A DNA stretch of 7,379 nucleotides, taken from an uncultured Prevotellaceae bacterium (GTDB taxonomy: Bacteria; Bacteroidota; Bacteroidia; Bacteroidales; Bacteroidaceae). How positions within the stretch are numbered: the stretch's first letter is position 1; every line of letters starts with the position of its first letter. The stretch covers positions 1-7,379 of the forward strand of contig CAMJAO010000100.1 in assembly GCA_946403615.1 (NCBI GenBank). Direction: 5' to 3'. Below, in pieces: positions 1 through 6,127 of this stretch. The position numbers and the translations under genes are program-made. Under the pieces are notes generated by a model, which ran no database searches, was not told the origin of the DNA, and saw only the letters and a program-made list of their open reading frames with translations.

Positions 1-53
1 AAGTCAATTGTCTGAAATCCAGACTGACTGATGGCTTGTGATATACTGTTCAT
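1..53 (-). CDS. Possible 5' end of an unidentified gene downstream of galM (partial)
   Basis: An ATG at 53-51 opens a frame that stays open for 17 codons to the window edge and reads MNSISQAISQSGFQTID. It starts 11 bases after the galM stop, which is the spacing expected of the next gene in a minus-strand operon. The fragment shows no signal peptide, membrane segment or recognisable motif, so I offer no function. Seventeen open codons can occur by chance. The call rests on position and strand only. Confidence 0.35.
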   Translation of the reverse strand, partial: MNSISQAISQSGFQTID

Positions 54-64
54 GATTTCAGGGA

Positions 65-1240
65 TTATTTGATTCCAAACTTATACACCAAGTGGCTGTA
101 ATATTTCTCGCCCGGTTTCAGATAGGGTGAGGGCCAGTCTTTCTTGTTAGGTGAATCAGGATATTTCTGGCTTTCCAGACATACACTCACGTGTTTCGGA
201 TACTGAATGCCGTGTTTGCAGGAAACGCCTGTGCCTTGGAAGTTGCCGGTGTAAACCTGCATACCCGGTTCGTTGGTGTAAACCTCGAGCAGGATACCGG
301 TCTTCGGTGAATACAGTGAAACGGCTACCTGAGTATCGTCACCCTTACCGTCTTTATAAGTGTTCAGACACCAGTTGTGGTCATAACCGGTGGCATTCTT
401 AATCTGGTCGAATGTGCTGTCGTTCACGTGCTCGCTGATTGCGTGAGCGGTGCGGAAGTCCATCGGGGTGCCTTCTACTGACTTGATCTCACCTGTGGTC
501 ATATAGGTGGCGTCGGCGGGTGTCCAGTTGTCAGCATTGATATACATCTCCATGTCCATGCCTTCTGTGGTGGGGTCGCCATTCAGGTTGAAGTAACTGT
601 GGTTGGTCATGTTGATGACGGTCTCTTTGTCAGTCACGGCCTCATATTTGCAATCGAGGGCGTTGTCGGCGGTCAGAGAGTAAGTCGCGGTCACGTCCAC
701 CTTGCCGGGGAAACCGTTGTCGCCGTCGGGAGAGGTCAACTTCAGAATAAGTGTCGAGTCATTGGGCTGCTCAGCGTCAAATACCTGATACATCCAGCCG
801 CTCGTACCGCCGTGCAGGCAGTGACCGAAGTTGTTGCGGGGCAATTGATACACGCTGTCACCCACGGTGATTTTACCGTCTTTGATGCGGTTGGCATAGC
901 GGCCCACGGTCGAACCGAAGTCGCTCGGGCTGTTCACAGAGTCGGTGTACTGTTTAAGGTTGTCATAACCCAAAACCACGTCGGTCAGGTTGCCGTCCTT
1001 GTCAGGAACCATGATAGAAACCACACGACCGCCGAAATTGGTGATGCAAACCTCCATGCCCTTCGCGTTTGTCAGGGTGTAGAGTTTCACCTCCTTGTTG
1101 TTCACAATAGAGTCAAATGCTAACGGGTCTAATCCTGACTCAGTGATTTTCGGACCCTTTTTCTCACTGCTACATGCGGAAAAGACAACTATTGCTGCCA
1201 TTCCAATTACCCAAAACAGGTGTTTCATTTTGTTGTTCAT
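65..1240 (-). CDS. galM: Aldose 1-epimerase (galactose mutarotase), lipoprotein form
   Basis: The 391-residue protein belongs to the GalM family, which interconverts the alpha and beta anomers of galactose, glucose and related aldoses. Family signatures appear in order: GRYANRI with the substrate-binding arginine (113-119), LHGG with His143, TNHSYFNLNG with the presumed catalytic acid His214, GYDHNW with Asp287, and TNEPG with the presumed catalytic base Glu324. The N-terminus is a lipoprotein signal: a short basic start, a hydrophobic stretch at about 8-20, and the lipobox FSAC ending at Cys23. The mature enzyme should therefore be membrane-anchored, not cytoplasmic. After the anchor comes a linker of about 25 residues and then a core of normal family length. 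Translation may start at Met1 or Met5; both leave the signal intact. It has its own promoter and is separated from the amylase unit by a terminator. Mutarotation of sugars released outside the cytoplasm is the inferred role. Confidence 0.95.
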   Translation of the reverse strand: MNNKMKHLFWVIGMAAIVVFSACSSEKKGPKITESGLDPLAFDSIVNNKEVKLYTLTNAKGMEVCITNFGGRVVSIMVPDKDGNLTDVVLGYDNLKQYTDSVNSPSDFGSTVGRYANRIKDGKITVGDSVYQLPRNNFGHCLHGGTSGWMYQVFDAEQPNDSTLILKLTSPDGDNGFPGKVDVTATYSLTADNALDCKYEAVTDKETVINMTNHSYFNLNGDPTTEGMDMEMYINADNWTPADATYMTTGEIKSVEGTPMDFRTAHAISEHVNDSTFDQIKNATGYDHNWCLNTYKDGKGDDTQVAVSLYSPKTGILLEVYTNEPGMQVYTGNFQGTGVSCKHGIQYPKHVSVCLESQKYPDSPNKKDWPSPYLKPGEKYYSHLVYKFGIK

Positions 1241-1272
1241 AGTTTGATGTTTATAGATGATATGATTTTGGG

Positions 1273-1284
1273 TGTAAAATTACA
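1273..1284. promoter_or_regulatory. Palindrome TGTA-N4-TACA on the galM -7 element
   Basis: TGTAAAATTACA carries perfect TGTA/TACA arms that overlap the -7 element of the galM promoter. A regulator bound here would block polymerase. A second, longer repeat with the same half-site lies at 1332-1348. The sequence is AT-rich, so chance is a real alternative. Confidence 0.3.
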
Positions 1285-1306
1285 ATTATTTTTATTTACC
1301 TCCAAA
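1275..1306 (-). promoter_or_regulatory. Bacteroidetes-type promoter of galM
   Basis: Read on the minus strand, TTTG (1306-1303) is followed after 20 bases by TAATTTTA (1282-1275). This fits the Bacteroidetes sigma consensus of a -33 TTTG and a -7 TAnnTTTG with one mismatch at the last base. Transcription would start around 1268-1270, giving a leader of about 30 bases before the galM ATG. No purine-rich ribosome site is present, which is normal for this phylum. Confidence 0.65.
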
Positions 1307-1331
1307 TATTTTCTCAATAATTTTTACGAAT

Positions 1332-1348
1332 AGTGTATTTTTTACACT
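1332..1348. promoter_or_regulatory. Inverted repeat AGTGTA-N5-TACACT upstream of galM
   Basis: AGTGTATTTTTTACACT has two perfect 6-base arms around five T. It lies about 26 bases upstream of the -33 element of galM and shares the TGTA/TACA half-site with the palindrome on the -7 element. The rest of 1307-1456 is AT-rich and then pyrimidine-rich on the plus strand, with no convincing ORF or other signal. Confidence 0.35.
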
Positions 1349-1456
1349 TTTTAGGAAATTATCCTCTCAATCCACCCGTTTTCCCCCTCTTTTTCTCTTT
1401 TCCAATTCTTTCCTTTGCGCTCATCATACCCTTTGCACCCATCAACTCCTATGCTC

Positions 1457-1495
1457 AAAAAAAGAGGGCACGCAAAAATGATGCGTGCCCTCTTT
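1457..1495 (-). terminator. Intrinsic terminator of the amylase/small-ORF transcript
   Basis: AAAGAGGGCACGC (1461-1473) and GCGTGCCCTCTTT (1483-1495) form a perfect 13-base-pair stem with a 9-base loop. On the minus strand the stem ends in TTT and runs into four more T (1460-1457), the classical rho-independent layout. It begins 18 bases after the small ORF stop and isolates the amylase unit from galM. On the plus strand the T run is interrupted by a C, so activity in that direction would be weaker. Confidence 0.88.
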
Positions 1496-1512
1496 CTTTT
1501 CATTAGCTACTC

Positions 1513-1704
1513 TTACTCCCAAACGTTCACATTTGGTGTATGGTATTCGTCTGTGTCAAAGAATCCACGGTTGGAGTCGAGTTCAGTATCGTTCACCTCA
1601 GGAGTTTCTCCGTCGGGTTTCTCACTGAATCCGTCTTCCATCAAGGCTGCACAATCTATTTCCACCCACCGTATTTCAGGTCGTATATATATAGTCTTTT
1701 CCAT
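1513..1704 (-). CDS. Small acidic protein of unknown function behind the amylase
   Basis: The 63-codon ORF starts 30 bases after the amylase stop and ends 18 bases before a strong terminator, so it should be the last gene of the amylase transcript. The product has no signal peptide or membrane segment. Its N-terminal part (about 1-22) contains YIRPEIRWVEID followed by ALM. The remainder is rich in Asp, Glu, Asn, Pro and Gly and ends NVNVWE. There is one cysteine (18). The N-terminal pattern (aromatic, two residues, Pro, then alternating hydrophobic residues, then LM) resembles, from memory, short uncharacterised proteins common in Prevotella and Bacteroides. A leader-and-core layout as in modified peptides is possible, but no modification enzyme is present in the window. 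The function is unknown. The main support for a real gene is its placement and its protein-like composition. Confidence 0.68.
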   Translation of the reverse strand: MEKTIYIRPEIRWVEIDCAALMEDGFSEKPDGETPEVNDTELDSNRGFFDTDEYHTPNVNVWE

Positions 1705-1734
1705 TGTTGTTTTATCTTAATTAATTCAAGATTC

Positions 1735-4700
1735 TTATTTTACAACCATTTTCTTGCCGTTTTGGATGTAAATGCCTTTATTGAGATTTGAAGCCTTACC
1801 GTCGCGGCTCACAATGCGTCCGTCGATGCTGTAGATGGTGTTTGTTGCCGCTTTCTGTTCATTTGTCACGTTCTGGATGGCTGACACGTCAAACATCACT
1901 TTCACGGCGTTGCCCAGTTCGCGGTTACTCTTGATATAAGCCCTGAACGGGTTCAAGCCTACGTTCTTGCCCACTTTCACGAATGTACCGTCTTTATAGC
2001 CATAATACACGGCGCCATCACCGGAGTTGAGCACCATGCGCTTCATGGTTCCCGTAAACTGTATGCCGTCGAAGTTCTTGGCTATCTCGTCAGGAGTGAC
2101 ACTGATGCTCTTGCTGCTCAGTGATGCGAACGGTGCGCTTTCTTCTGACAGTACGACGATGTAGGGCGTATTCGCGCTCATCTCATTGACAGGACTGAAA
2201 TGGAAGGATTCTTCCGGGCTCACACGGTCCATCTCGTAAGCGGTGATACCTGCCGATGCCATTTCTTCTGCAGTGACGTCGAAAGGCAGGCAGACGGTCA
2301 CTTTCTTGTCTGCTGCGATGCTGCGGTCATAGGTAACACTCTCTGCGGTAAAATCGGTCGGTGCGGCGAAGTCGTAGGCTCCGTCTGTCAGCACCAACTG
2401 GCTGCACTGTCCGTCAACGACTGCGTTGCAAGGCAGAGCGGCGGCTGCCTGACCTGCAGAGGCGATGACCAGCGCGTTTTTGTTCACGCCGCGACCGTAG
2501 AAACTGAATCGGCTTAAATCGGTCACGTCAACACTCGTCTCGGTCACTTTCGTCGTTGCGGTGGTCTGGTATTTGTCGCCGTTTTGGGTATCTGCGTCTT
2601 TCAGCAGGGTAACCGTGCCCACCTGCCATGTCGAGGCATCGGAGGTGAGACGTATCACCAGCGGTCCGTTTTCGGTGGTGGTGAAGGTGGTCTGCACTTT
2701 CTGCCAGCCGTTGTTCGCCACGTCGACGCTTTGTTCCACTACGCCGTCGGTCGTCACGGTCGAGGGCGAGTCTGCGGCCATACCTGTCAGGGTGACTGAT
2801 GCGGTAGAGGTGCCGGCGGTCAGGGTGACATCGCTTCCCTCGTTGCCTCTCACTATGGCTTGCACAGTGTAAGTGCCGGCGGGGTAATACAGACGCAGTG
2901 TCACGGGACTGTTGGCGCCGCCTTGTGCCACTTGCTCCTCATTGCCGTTCCAGTTGGTTGCTGTTACCATCGAACTGCCGTCAAGGGCTACTGGCATGAA
3001 TGACAGCATATTTTCCGATGCGATGCCGTTCTGGTCGTAATAGGCGCCGTTGATGAAGGGCAGGGTAGTGGTCTGACCGCCGTTGCCGTTGTTGAAGATG
3101 ATGTGGTTGGGCGCGCCTTCGTTCAAATCCTTGTCGATGCGCCAGCGGTAGATGTAATTGCCGGTGCTCGACACGCCTACTTTCGTCATGGTTGCTCCGG
3201 GCCAGGTGCCGCCGGTGTAGTTCTTGTTTTCGATATCATAGAACACATCGTTCCATGCCCAAACCTTGTTCCAACCGGTTGGAGCGTCGAAATAGCCGTA
3301 GATGTAATCGCTGTTGCGGTCACCGTTATACAATCCGCTGTAATCGGCGTATTTGCGGTCGTCGTCCATATAATAGACAATATATTTGTCTTCGGTGATG
3401 TTCTCGATGTTTTGCGTCTGTTTGCCGTTGTCGTAGGTCACGATGACATTCAACTCCGAACTCTTGAACGTCTGCTTATACCACGACGTGCCGTCGCTCA
3501 GAGTCACTTTGTCGCTCATCAGCGCGCCGGGCCAACCGCCGTTGAATTGTGTGCCGCCGTTCCAAGCATAGAGGTAGGGTGCGCCCTGGCCGTTGTCTCT
3601 GACATAGATACAGATGTCTTGGGCACTCTCGGCCTCAATCTCATCGTAAGTCTCCTCGTCATAAACACCATCCCAGAGATAGAAAGCAAAGTTCTCGCCA
3701 CTCACCACGAGGGTATGCTGGTCCAGGTCGATGTCGCCTGTCGGTTTGCCGCAAGTCAGAATGACGGAGCCATTTTCGCCAGTCACCTTCAAATAGTAAC
3801 CGCCGTCCAACTCATACTGGGCGGTAATGGGGCTTTGGTTGGTGATGCCGGCGGCCTTGCGGGCGGCAATCATTTTCTTCAGCGCTGCCTTATGCTGCTT
3901 CCAATGGGGGAGGAAGATACAGGGCGTTCCGGGCATGGCGAGGATAAACGCGTTGGCGGCCAGCACATTGCTGTTCACACGGTAGAATTCCTCGCGGTAG
4001 GTGTCGTGGTTGTCAACGAAGGTCACTGCATAGCGGCTCATGTTAGGGTCGCCTGCCACGCCTTTGTTCGACAATGCCGACCAGTTCTCGTTGTTGAAGG
4101 CTTCGTTCAATCGGTCTTTCAAGGGGAAGTCGAAAGCGGCTGACTGGATGACACCGTCGGCGGGAATGCCTGTCTCCGTAATCCAGTAACCGGCCACGGC
4201 GTCATAACTGCCGTCCCAATATTCGCCCACGCTGAACTCTGGCTGGGCATGCAAGTTATACAGTCCGGTGTAATAGGCCTTGTAACCTTTCACCATGTCA
4301 TAGCGGAATCCTGCGTATCCCAGTTCATTGATCAGATAGTCCAGATAGGTGTAGATATTCTGTTGTACGCGCGCATCGGTGTGGTCCAGGTCGCGGCATC
4401 CGTCGAAATTGTCTGCTTCATCGGCTGCTGCAGAACCGTCACTCACGTAGGTGGTGCCGTCATGCACGCCGCCGTTGCTGTATATCTCGTCGTTTGAGCA
4501 GATGCCCCATAGGGCTTGCATGTCTTGGGCCCATGTCACGGTATATGTGGCGCCGGTCGTGGGACCTGTCACAGTCTCATCGGGGAAGTCGGCCCAGTTC
4601 GACAAACCGTTCTTGTGGTTAATCACCACATCTTCAATCAGTTTTGTGCCCTTCGCTTTGAAGGTCTGAATCATGTTGAGCAATTCCTCCTCGGTGCCGA

Positions 4701-4998
4701 AACAACTGTTGTGGCGGAGCCAATACACAGGCATATAGCCCATGTTCTCGTAACCCCAGTTGCCGGGCGAGTTCCATTGGTCTGCTTTCGTCTGACCGGA
4801 ATTGGGCACCCAAATCAAGTCATAATAAGAGGATAACTCGTCGGCCTGGGCGGTGAGCGTGTTCCACTTGGTGTCCTCAAAAGAGTCCCAGTAGAATCCC
4901 TGCAACATGACACCACCATAATTGGCTGGCCAACCTTGTGCCGACATGGTGAGTATGGCCATGAGGCACATCAGTAGTAATGTAATGCTTCGTTTCAT
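1735..4998 (-). CDS. Secreted multidomain alpha-amylase (GH13) with starch-binding modules and a type IX sorting-like tail
   Basis: The 1087-residue protein is an extracellular endo-acting enzyme on alpha-1,4-glucans. A Sec signal peptide (1-20, cut near MSA|QG) has no lipobox. The GH13 barrel (about 24-375) shows all four conserved regions: DVVINH (123-128); GFRYDMVKG with nucleophile Asp234 and Arg232; VGEYWD with acid/base Glu259; FVDNHD with Asp332. A beta-rich C domain follows (about 376-455). Two CBM26-like starch-binding modules (about 460-545 and 565-655) share a WPGA..M motif (Trp489, Trp599). Then come a beta-sandwich of carbohydrate-binding type (about 660-800), a module with a VCLPF motif (about 812-1035), and a tail (1053-1087) with YSIDGR and KGIYIQNGKK, resembling the type A sorting signal of type IX secretion. 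It is unlike the lipoprotein amylase SusG, and no SusC/SusD pair is visible. It is first in a transcript with the small ORF. The subfamily is not assigned. Confidence 0.96.
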   Translation of the reverse strand: MKRSITLLLMCLMAILTMSAQGWPANYGGVMLQGFYWDSFEDTKWNTLTAQADELSSYYDLIWVPNSGQTKADQWNSPGNWGYENMGYMPVYWLRHNSCFGTEEELLNMIQTFKAKGTKLIEDVVINHKNGLSNWADFPDETVTGPTTGATYTVTWAQDMQALWGICSNDEIYSNGGVHDGTTYVSDGSAAADEADNFDGCRDLDHTDARVQQNIYTYLDYLINELGYAGFRYDMVKGYKAYYTGLYNLHAQPEFSVGEYWDGSYDAVAGYWITETGIPADGVIQSAAFDFPLKDRLNEAFNNENWSALSNKGVAGDPNMSRYAVTFVDNHDTYREEFYRVNSNVLAANAFILAMPGTPCIFLPHWKQHKAALKKMIAARKAAGITNQSPITAQYELDGGYYLKVTGENGSVILTCGKPTGDIDLDQHTLVVSGENFAFYLWDGVYDEETYDEIEAESAQDICIYVRDNGQGAPYLYAWNGGTQFNGGWPGALMSDKVTLSDGTSWYKQTFKSSELNVIVTYDNGKQTQNIENITEDKYIVYYMDDDRKYADYSGLYNGDRNSDYIYGYFDAPTGWNKVWAWNDVFYDIENKNYTGGTWPGATMTKVGVSSTGNYIYRWRIDKDLNEGAPNHIIFNNGNGGQTTTLPFINGAYYDQNGIASENMLSFMPVALDGSSMVTATNWNGNEEQVAQGGANSPVTLRLYYPAGTYTVQAIVRGNEGSDVTLTAGTSTASVTLTGMAADSPSTVTTDGVVEQSVDVANNGWQKVQTTFTTTENGPLVIRLTSDASTWQVGTVTLLKDADTQNGDKYQTTATTKVTETSVDVTDLSRFSFYGRGVNKNALVIASAGQAAAALPCNAVVDGQCSQLVLTDGAYDFAAPTDFTAESVTYDRSIAADKKVTVCLPFDVTAEEMASAGITAYEMDRVSPEESFHFSPVNEMSANTPYIVVLSEESAPFASLSSKSISVTPDEIAKNFDGIQFTGTMKRMVLNSGDGAVYYGYKDGTFVKVGKNVGLNPFRAYIKSNRELGNAVKVMFDVSAIQNVTNEQKAATNTIYSIDGRIVSRDGKASNLNKGIYIQNGKKMVVK

Positions 4999-5038
4999 AT
5001 AAATAGATGATTTGTTGTATTTTAAGGCAATGATTATG

Positions 5039-5046
5039 CAAAAATA
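5039..5046 (-). promoter_or_regulatory. -7 element of the amylase promoter
   Basis: On the minus strand TATTTTTG (5046-5039) matches TAnnTTTG exactly and lies 40 bases before the amylase ATG. No TTTG is found at the expected -33 position (about 5066-5071, which reads GAGGGGCT on the minus strand). The promoter may therefore depend on an activator, consistent with a regulated polysaccharide enzyme. Confidence 0.55.
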
Positions 5047-5100
5047 CTTATTTCCGCGTTTGGATAGCCCCTCTTTTCACATATTTTATAAATAGTGGCG

Positions 5101-5114
5101 TGCAATCGTTTGCA
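5101..5114. promoter_or_regulatory. LacI-family-like operator palindrome between divergent genes
   Basis: TGCAATCGTTTGCA is symmetric at six of seven base pairs around a central CG, with perfect TGCAA/TTGCA arms. This is the general form of operators of the LacI/GalR family, which often control sugar genes (the PurR type site GCAAACGTTTGC is a known example). It lies 55 bases upstream of the amylase -7 element and about 160 bases upstream of the lipoprotein promoter. Assignment to a regulator is inference; no regulator gene is visible in the window. Confidence 0.42.
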
Positions 5115-5137
5115 TTGCGGCTCTTCCCGTCAAAAGA

Positions 5138-5192
5138 CCTAGAGATTCCTAGCTTATCCTAGCTTATCCTAGCTTATCCTAGAATATCCTAC
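5138..5192. repeat. Tandem array of a 10-bp unit, CCTAGCTTAT
   Basis: Five consecutive 10-base units start with CCTAG: CCTAGAGATT, three exact CCTAGCTTAT copies, and CCTAGAATAT, followed by a final CCTAC. CTAG, often a rare tetranucleotide in bacterial genomes, recurs at exact 10-base steps, close to one helical turn. The array sits between the divergent amylase and lipoprotein promoters. It could be a binding array for a regulator, a replication-slippage tract, or a dispersed intergenic repeat. Confidence 0.9.
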
Positions 5193-5213
5193 CCCCCCAT
5201 AACCCCCTATACC
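5192..5213. repeat. C-rich tract next to the 10-bp array
   Basis: Runs of seven, five and three C (5192-5198, 5203-5207, 5212-5214 region) are separated by ATAA and TATA. The minus strand is correspondingly G-rich and might form a G-quadruplex if the seven-base run supplies two G runs. No gene or promoter overlaps it. The remainder, up to the promoter at 5278, is AT-rich without further visible signals. Confidence 0.5.
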
Positions 5214-5277
5214 CTCTCCAAAAATCCATAGCCCTTCCTCATCATTAATATTTTTTTCAATATTATCATCCAAAATA

Positions 5278-5308
5278 TTTGCGTTGTCCGCTTTTTTTCT
5301 TATTTTTG
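5278..5308 (+). promoter_or_regulatory. Bacteroidetes-type promoter of the lipoprotein/SH3 unit
   Basis: TTTG (5278-5281) is followed after 19 bases by TATTTTTG (5301-5308), a full match to the -33/-7 consensus of Bacteroidetes. The transcript should begin around 5313-5316, about 20 bases before the ATG at 5336. This also excludes the in-frame ATG at 5279 as a start, because it would lie upstream of the transcript. Confidence 0.82.
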
Positions 5309-5335
5309 CAATCACAACAATTAACTTACTTTATA

Positions 5336-6106
5336 ATGAAAAAAACGTATCTATTCTTACTCGCTAGTGCACTCATTTGCGCATGTACTAACAAACCAAA
5401 TGAATCTGCCCAGACCTCTGATAATGCTTCTACTGAAGTCGCGGAGGATGTCAAAAAGGATTCTGTCACCGCTGAGCCGACTGAGACGGTGGAGGCTGAA
5501 ACACCTGCCGCAAAACCCATGCTGTTGTCTGCTTGCCCTTCTAAAGACAAGCATATCAGCGTAAAATTGTCAAAAGAAGCTGACGATAAACAAAAGGCGG
5601 AAATCTCCATCGACGGCAAAGTCATTCAAACCATTACCGACGAACTCTTCACCGACTGGTATGACCAGAAGCCCGAGACGTTTATCCACTTTGTGGATGC
5701 CGATTTCGACGGTAACACCGATATCTTCCTTGGAGCGGGCGAATCGCGCACTTACAGTACCATCCTCCTGTGGAAAGCCGACAAACAACGTTTCGAGCGC
5801 TATGGCGAACTGGGCTCCCCCTCACTGCAAAATCCCGTCTTCTCCGCTGCGGATAATGCCATTTACAATGGTGGTTCCAACAGCGCTTGGGAACAGGAAT
5901 ATACGAAGGATGTATGGAAGAACGGACAACTCAAAACCATTGAGAAACTGCTCTATTACGAGAATGTCAAAGAATACAATGGCATGAATGGCGAGTCAAA
6001 GAAAGTTTACAACCTTTATGATGCCGCAGAAAAGCTCGTCAAAGCCTCTGACAACCTCAAAAACATGCCCGAAGAGTGGCAAAACTTCTTGAATGCCATT
6101 AAGTAG
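5336..6106 (+). CDS. Lipoprotein with acidic linker and a calcium-loop-like motif, function unknown
   Basis: Starting at ATG 5336 the product has 256 residues. The N-terminus is a lipoprotein signal: KK, a hydrophobic stretch (5-14), and lipobox ICAC ending at Cys17. A flexible linker rich in Glu, Thr, Ala and Ser follows (about 20-62). The folded part (about 63-256) contains DADFDGNTD at 121-129, the D-x-D-x-D-G-x-x-D pattern of EF-hand, dockerin and FG-GAP/VCBS-type calcium loops, with a neighbouring FLGAGESR and beta-strand-rich flanks up to about 200. The C-terminal 40 residues look helical. One loop alone does not define the family, and there is no catalytic signature. The protein probably sits in the periplasm or on the outer membrane. 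It is first in an operon with the SH3-like protein 21 bases downstream. The frame extends upstream to 5279, but the promoter and the signal peptide decide for 5336. Confidence 0.92.
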   Translation: MKKTYLFLLASALICACTNKPNESAQTSDNASTEVAEDVKKDSVTAEPTETVEAETPAAKPMLLSACPSKDKHISVKLSKEADDKQKAEISIDGKVIQTITDELFTDWYDQKPETFIHFVDADFDGNTDIFLGAGESRTYSTILLWKADKQRFERYGELGSPSLQNPVFSAADNAIYNGGSNSAWEQEYTKDVWKNGQLKTIEKLLYYENVKEYNGMNGESKKVYNLYDAAEKLVKASDNLKNMPEEWQNFLNAIK

Positions 6107-6127
6107 TACACATTAATCTTAACCATT

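Noticed and set aside
599..1123. Open frame of 174 codons on the plus strand, antisense to galM
   Set aside because: The opposite strand encodes all GalM active-site motifs across this span. The antisense product has no recognisable features and no promoter.
1415..1720. Plus-strand frame of 101 codons across the terminator and small ORF
   Set aside because: It runs through a perfect terminator stem and has a Ser/Phe-rich random-looking product. The minus-strand small ORF has far better placement.
3103..4143. Open frame of 346 codons on the plus strand, antisense to the amylase
   Set aside because: It lies wholly inside the amylase gene, whose protein has complete catalytic motifs. The antisense product is a low-complexity run of Val, Ala, His and Ile with no domain, promoter or signal, as expected of a codon-bias shadow.
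5138..5192. Tandem array considered as a CRISPR array
   Set aside because: Units are contiguous 10-base repeats without unique spacers, and no cas gene is present.
5279..5335. Upstream in-frame ATG extending the lipoprotein by 19 residues
   Set aside because: The ATG overlaps the -33 promoter element and lies upstream of the likely transcript start. The extension would also bury the lipoprotein signal, which begins properly at 5336.
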